Assembly (NCBI GenBank): GCA_031274075.1
Contig: JAISQQ010000218.1
Location: 1-15,211 of the forward strand
Length of the DNA stretch: 15,211 nucleotides
Direction: 5' to 3'
Source: Accumulibacter sp.
Lineage (GTDB): Bacteria; Pseudomonadota; Gammaproteobacteria; Burkholderiales; Rhodocyclaceae
Both the position numbers and the translations under genes were made by a program. Under the pieces are notes generated by a model. It had not been told where the DNA came from and searched no databases. It saw only the letters and a list, made by a program, of their open reading frames with translations. Position 1 is the stretch's first letter, and the number at the start of each line of letters is the position of its first letter. Shown here piece by piece: positions 12,877 to 15,211 of this stretch.

Positions 12877-15211
12877 GCGCCCTGGAACCGATGCGACAAT
12901 TCCGCCAGGACGACCTGCGGCATTACCTGGCCGCCAGCCACGCGCTGGAGAGCACGCGCTCGCAGGTCGAGGCGCTGGAACAGACCGCCGCCGTCGACAC
13001 CTTCAACCGGCAGATGGACCTTTTGCGCCGGCGCCTGCTCGACGATCCACGGGCGTTCCGCGAGATGTTCATTTCCGACGGCGCGGCGGCGGTCGCCGCC
13101 GAATTCCGGCAGGAGGAGCTTTCCGCCGAATTCACCCGCGCCTTCTGGGAAACGCTGCTGCGCGACGACGACATGAGCCGCGTGCTCATGCGTTTCGTCT
13201 GGGGCGTGCCGCTGGGCCTGAAACGCAAGTTCATCAAGGCGCTGGACAAGCACCTTTCGGAGCGCTACCCGATGTTCCGGGGGCTATCGGAGAACTGGCC
13301 GGCGGAAAGCCACATCCCGCCGTACATCCGTTCGCCCGAGGAGCGTTCGGTCGACTTCGAGCTGGTCAACCAGGGTTACCTCGGCTATATGAACCTGGGG
13401 TATTCGACGCGCGAGGTGGACCTCATCGTCTGGCTCGAAGTGCTGCGCGACAAGCAGTGCGAGGAGAAGCCCTGCGAAGTCGGCCTGTGCGTGGAAGGCA
13501 GGCCCGAGCCGAAGGGCGGCTGCCCGGTCAAGATCCACATTCCGCTGGCGCTCGAACTGCTCGGCAACGGGCGTTTCCGCGAGGCGATGGAACTGATCGA
13601 GAACATCAACCCGCTGCCCAACGTCACCGGCCGCGTCTGTCCGCAGGAATTGCAGTGCCAGGGCGTCTGCGCGCACGCCAAGCAGCCGATCGAGATCGGC
13701 CAGATCGAATGGTTCCTGCCGCAGCGCCAGAAGATCGTCGATCCGGGCAGCTTCGCGCGGCGCGCCGCCGGCCTCCCCGACCCGTGGGCCAAGGCGGAAA
13801 AGCCGCCGATCGCCGTCGTCGGTTCCGGCCCTGCTGGCCTGATCAATGCCTACCTGCTGGCCGCCGAAGGCTTTCCGGTCACCGTTTTCGAAGCCTTCCA
13901 CGCGCTCGGCGGCGTGCTGCGCTACGGCATCCCCGAGTTCCGCCTGCCCAACGAACTGATCGACGACGTGGTCGGCAAGATCAAGCTGCTCGGCGGCCGC
14001 TTTGTCAACAACTTCGTCGTCGGCAAGACCGGCACCCTGCAGGATCTGCGCCACGCCGGCTTCTGGAAAATCTTCGTCGGTTCGGGCGCCGGCCTGCCGC
14101 GCTTCCTGAACGTGCCGGGCGAACACCTGCTCAACGTGATGTCGGCCAACGAGTTCCTGACCCGCGTCAACCTCATGCAGGGCCTGCGCGAGGATTACGA
14201 GACGCCGCTGCCGGAAACCCGCGGCAAGGAGGTGATCATCATCGGCGGCGGCAACACCGCGATGGACGCGGCGCGCACGGCGCGGCGGCTGGGCGGTAAC
14301 GTGACCATCGTCTATCGCCGCACGCGCAGCGAAATGCCGGCGCGCGTCGAGGAACTGCATCACGCGCTGGAGGAGGGCATCGCCCTGAAGGTGCTGCGCT
14401 CGCCTTGCGAGTTCGTCGGCGACGACAAGACGCATTTCGTCACCGGCGCGGTGCTCGAAGTAATGGATCTGGGCGAGCCGGACGCTTCCGGGCGGCGCAG
14501 CCCGATCGCCACCGGCAAGACCGAACTGATGCCGGCCGAACTGGTGATCATGGCGCTGGGCAACGACCCGAACCCGATCATCAAGGATTCGGAGCCGAGC
14601 CTGAAAACGACCCGCAAGGGCAGCATCGAACTCGCCCAGGGCAGCCAGAAGACCTCGCTCGACGGCATCTATTCCGGCGGCGACGCGGCGCGCGGCGGCT
14701 CGACGGCGATCCGCGCCGCCGGCGACGGGCAGGCGGCGGCGCGCGAGATCGTCGGCGACATCGACGTTGCGCCCGAGGAAATCCGGCGCATGGTCGGGCA
14801 GGCCGGCGAGTATTCGCAACGGGCCGCTTCGCCGCAGACCATCCTGGAAAGAATCGAGCTGACGCCGGGAATCGTCGAACTCATCGTGCATGCGCCGATG
14901 ATCGCCCGCGCCGCCCGCGCCGGGCAGTTCGTGCGCGTACTCGCCTGGCCGAGCGGGGAACTGATCCCGCTGACCCTGGCCGACTGGGACGCCGAGACCG
15001 GCGCCATCTGCCTCGTCGTGCAGGGCATGGGCAGCAGCAGCATCGAGATCAACCGGATGAAGGTCGGCGACGCCTTCACCGGCATCGCCGGGCCGCTGGG
15101 CCGGCCGAGCGAACTGCACCCCTACGACGCGCAGCAGGAGACCGTGGTCTTCACTGCCGGCGGCGTCGGCCTGCCGCCGGTCTACCCGATCGCCCGCGAG
15201 CATCTGCGCCT
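12873..15211 (+). CDS. NfnB/GltD-like and NfnA-like fused flavoprotein, 3' end cut
   Basis: The ATG overlaps the stop of the PFOR-like gene by 4 bases, and 779 residues are visible with no stop before the window end. Residues 1-165 are a helix-rich extension I do not recognise. From about 166 to 310 there is a GltD/NfnB-type Fe-S domain (C196, C201, C206, C217; C256, C262, C266). FAD binding is at VVGSGPAGL (315-323) and NAD(P) binding at IIIGGGNTAMDAA (455-467). The usual closing GIYSGGDAARGGSTAI is at 598-613. From about 655 a ferredoxin-NADP reductase-like module begins, with GQFVRV (684-689), IPLTLADWD (698-706), GPLGRPSE (740-747) and AGGVGLPPVYP (762-772), as in NfnA or the hydrogenase gamma subunit. 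The B-A fusion, tail-to-head with PFOR, suggests reoxidation of its ferredoxin by NAD(P)+. Spacing in the first Cys motif is longer than in NfnB. Confidence 0.85.
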   Translation, partial: MSALEPMRQFRQDDLRHYLAASHALESTRSQVEALEQTAAVDTFNRQMDLLRRRLLDDPRAFREMFISDGAAAVAAEFRQEELSAEFTRAFWETLLRDDDMSRVLMRFVWGVPLGLKRKFIKALDKHLSERYPMFRGLSENWPAESHIPPYIRSPEERSVDFELVNQGYLGYMNLGYSTREVDLIVWLEVLRDKQCEEKPCEVGLCVEGRPEPKGGCPVKIHIPLALELLGNGRFREAMELIENINPLPNVTGRVCPQELQCQGVCAHAKQPIEIGQIEWFLPQRQKIVDPGSFARRAAGLPDPWAKAEKPPIAVVGSGPAGLINAYLLAAEGFPVTVFEAFHALGGVLRYGIPEFRLPNELIDDVVGKIKLLGGRFVNNFVVGKTGTLQDLRHAGFWKIFVGSGAGLPRFLNVPGEHLLNVMSANEFLTRVNLMQGLREDYETPLPETRGKEVIIIGGGNTAMDAARTARRLGGNVTIVYRRTRSEMPARVEELHHALEEGIALKVLRSPCEFVGDDKTHFVTGAVLEVMDLGEPDASGRRSPIATGKTELMPAELVIMALGNDPNPIIKDSEPSLKTTRKGSIELAQGSQKTSLDGIYSGGDAARGGSTAIRAAGDGQAAAREIVGDIDVAPEEIRRMVGQAGEYSQRAASPQTILERIELTPGIVELIVHAPMIARAARAGQFVRVLAWPSGELIPLTLADWDAETGAICLVVQGMGSSSIEINRMKVGDAFTGIAGPLGRPSELHPYDAQQETVVFTAGGVGLPPVYPIAREHLR

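Noticed and set aside
13284..15203. A 639-codon minus-strand frame opposite the Nfn-like gene
   Set aside because: It has low-complexity Arg/Asp/Ala composition, and the plus strand carries clear FAD and NAD(P) motifs throughout.

Overview
The window looks like chromosomal DNA from a GC-rich betaproteobacterium, most likely a relative of the Rhodocyclales. This is inferred from strong GC bias at third codon positions, the gene families present and many palindromic intergenic repeats. It was not confirmed by any search. Two blocks of central metabolism are separated by repeat-rich DNA.

Left part (1-2700). The window opens in the last codons of an ISL3-type transposase. A 229-bp palindromic repeat follows. 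Next, on the minus strand, come a PLP-dependent cystathionine gamma-synthase-family gene (459-1691) and two small single-pass membrane protein genes of unknown function (1927-2154 and 2371-2634).

Centre (3040-5409, plus strand). This is a complete branched-chain amino acid unit: a short valine-rich leader peptide (3040-3180), a strong terminator-type hairpin (3209-3249), ilvB (3302-5095) and ilvN (5098-5409). Both subunits resemble E. coli acetohydroxy acid synthase I (IlvBN), and the leader resembles E. coli IvbL. The upstream region therefore reads as a transcription attenuator that senses valyl-tRNA and perhaps leucyl-tRNA.

Middle repeats (5410-7863). This stretch holds an inverted copy of the 229-bp repeat, two palindromes with GC-rich 28-29-bp arms, a heptanucleotide-repeat palindrome, an EI24/CysZ-like membrane protein gene on the minus strand (6032-6940) and a probable coding remnant (7001-7270).

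Right part (7864 to the end, plus strand). Two very large genes overlap by 4 bases. The first encodes a 1670-residue pyruvate:ferredoxin-oxidoreductase-like 2-oxoacid oxidoreductase. It has all three expected Fe-S cluster motifs, two internal insertions and a C-terminal ferredoxin-like domain on an Ala/Pro linker. The second, cut by the window end, fuses an NfnB/GltD-like FAD-NAD(P) module to an NfnA-like ferredoxin-NADP reductase module, behind a 165-residue N-terminal extension of unknown function. Together they look like a two-polypeptide system that oxidises a 2-oxoacid, probably pyruvate, and passes the electrons through a tethered ferredoxin to NAD(P)+, possibly with flavin-based bifurcation. 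This pair and the ilvBN attenuator are the most interesting parts of the window.
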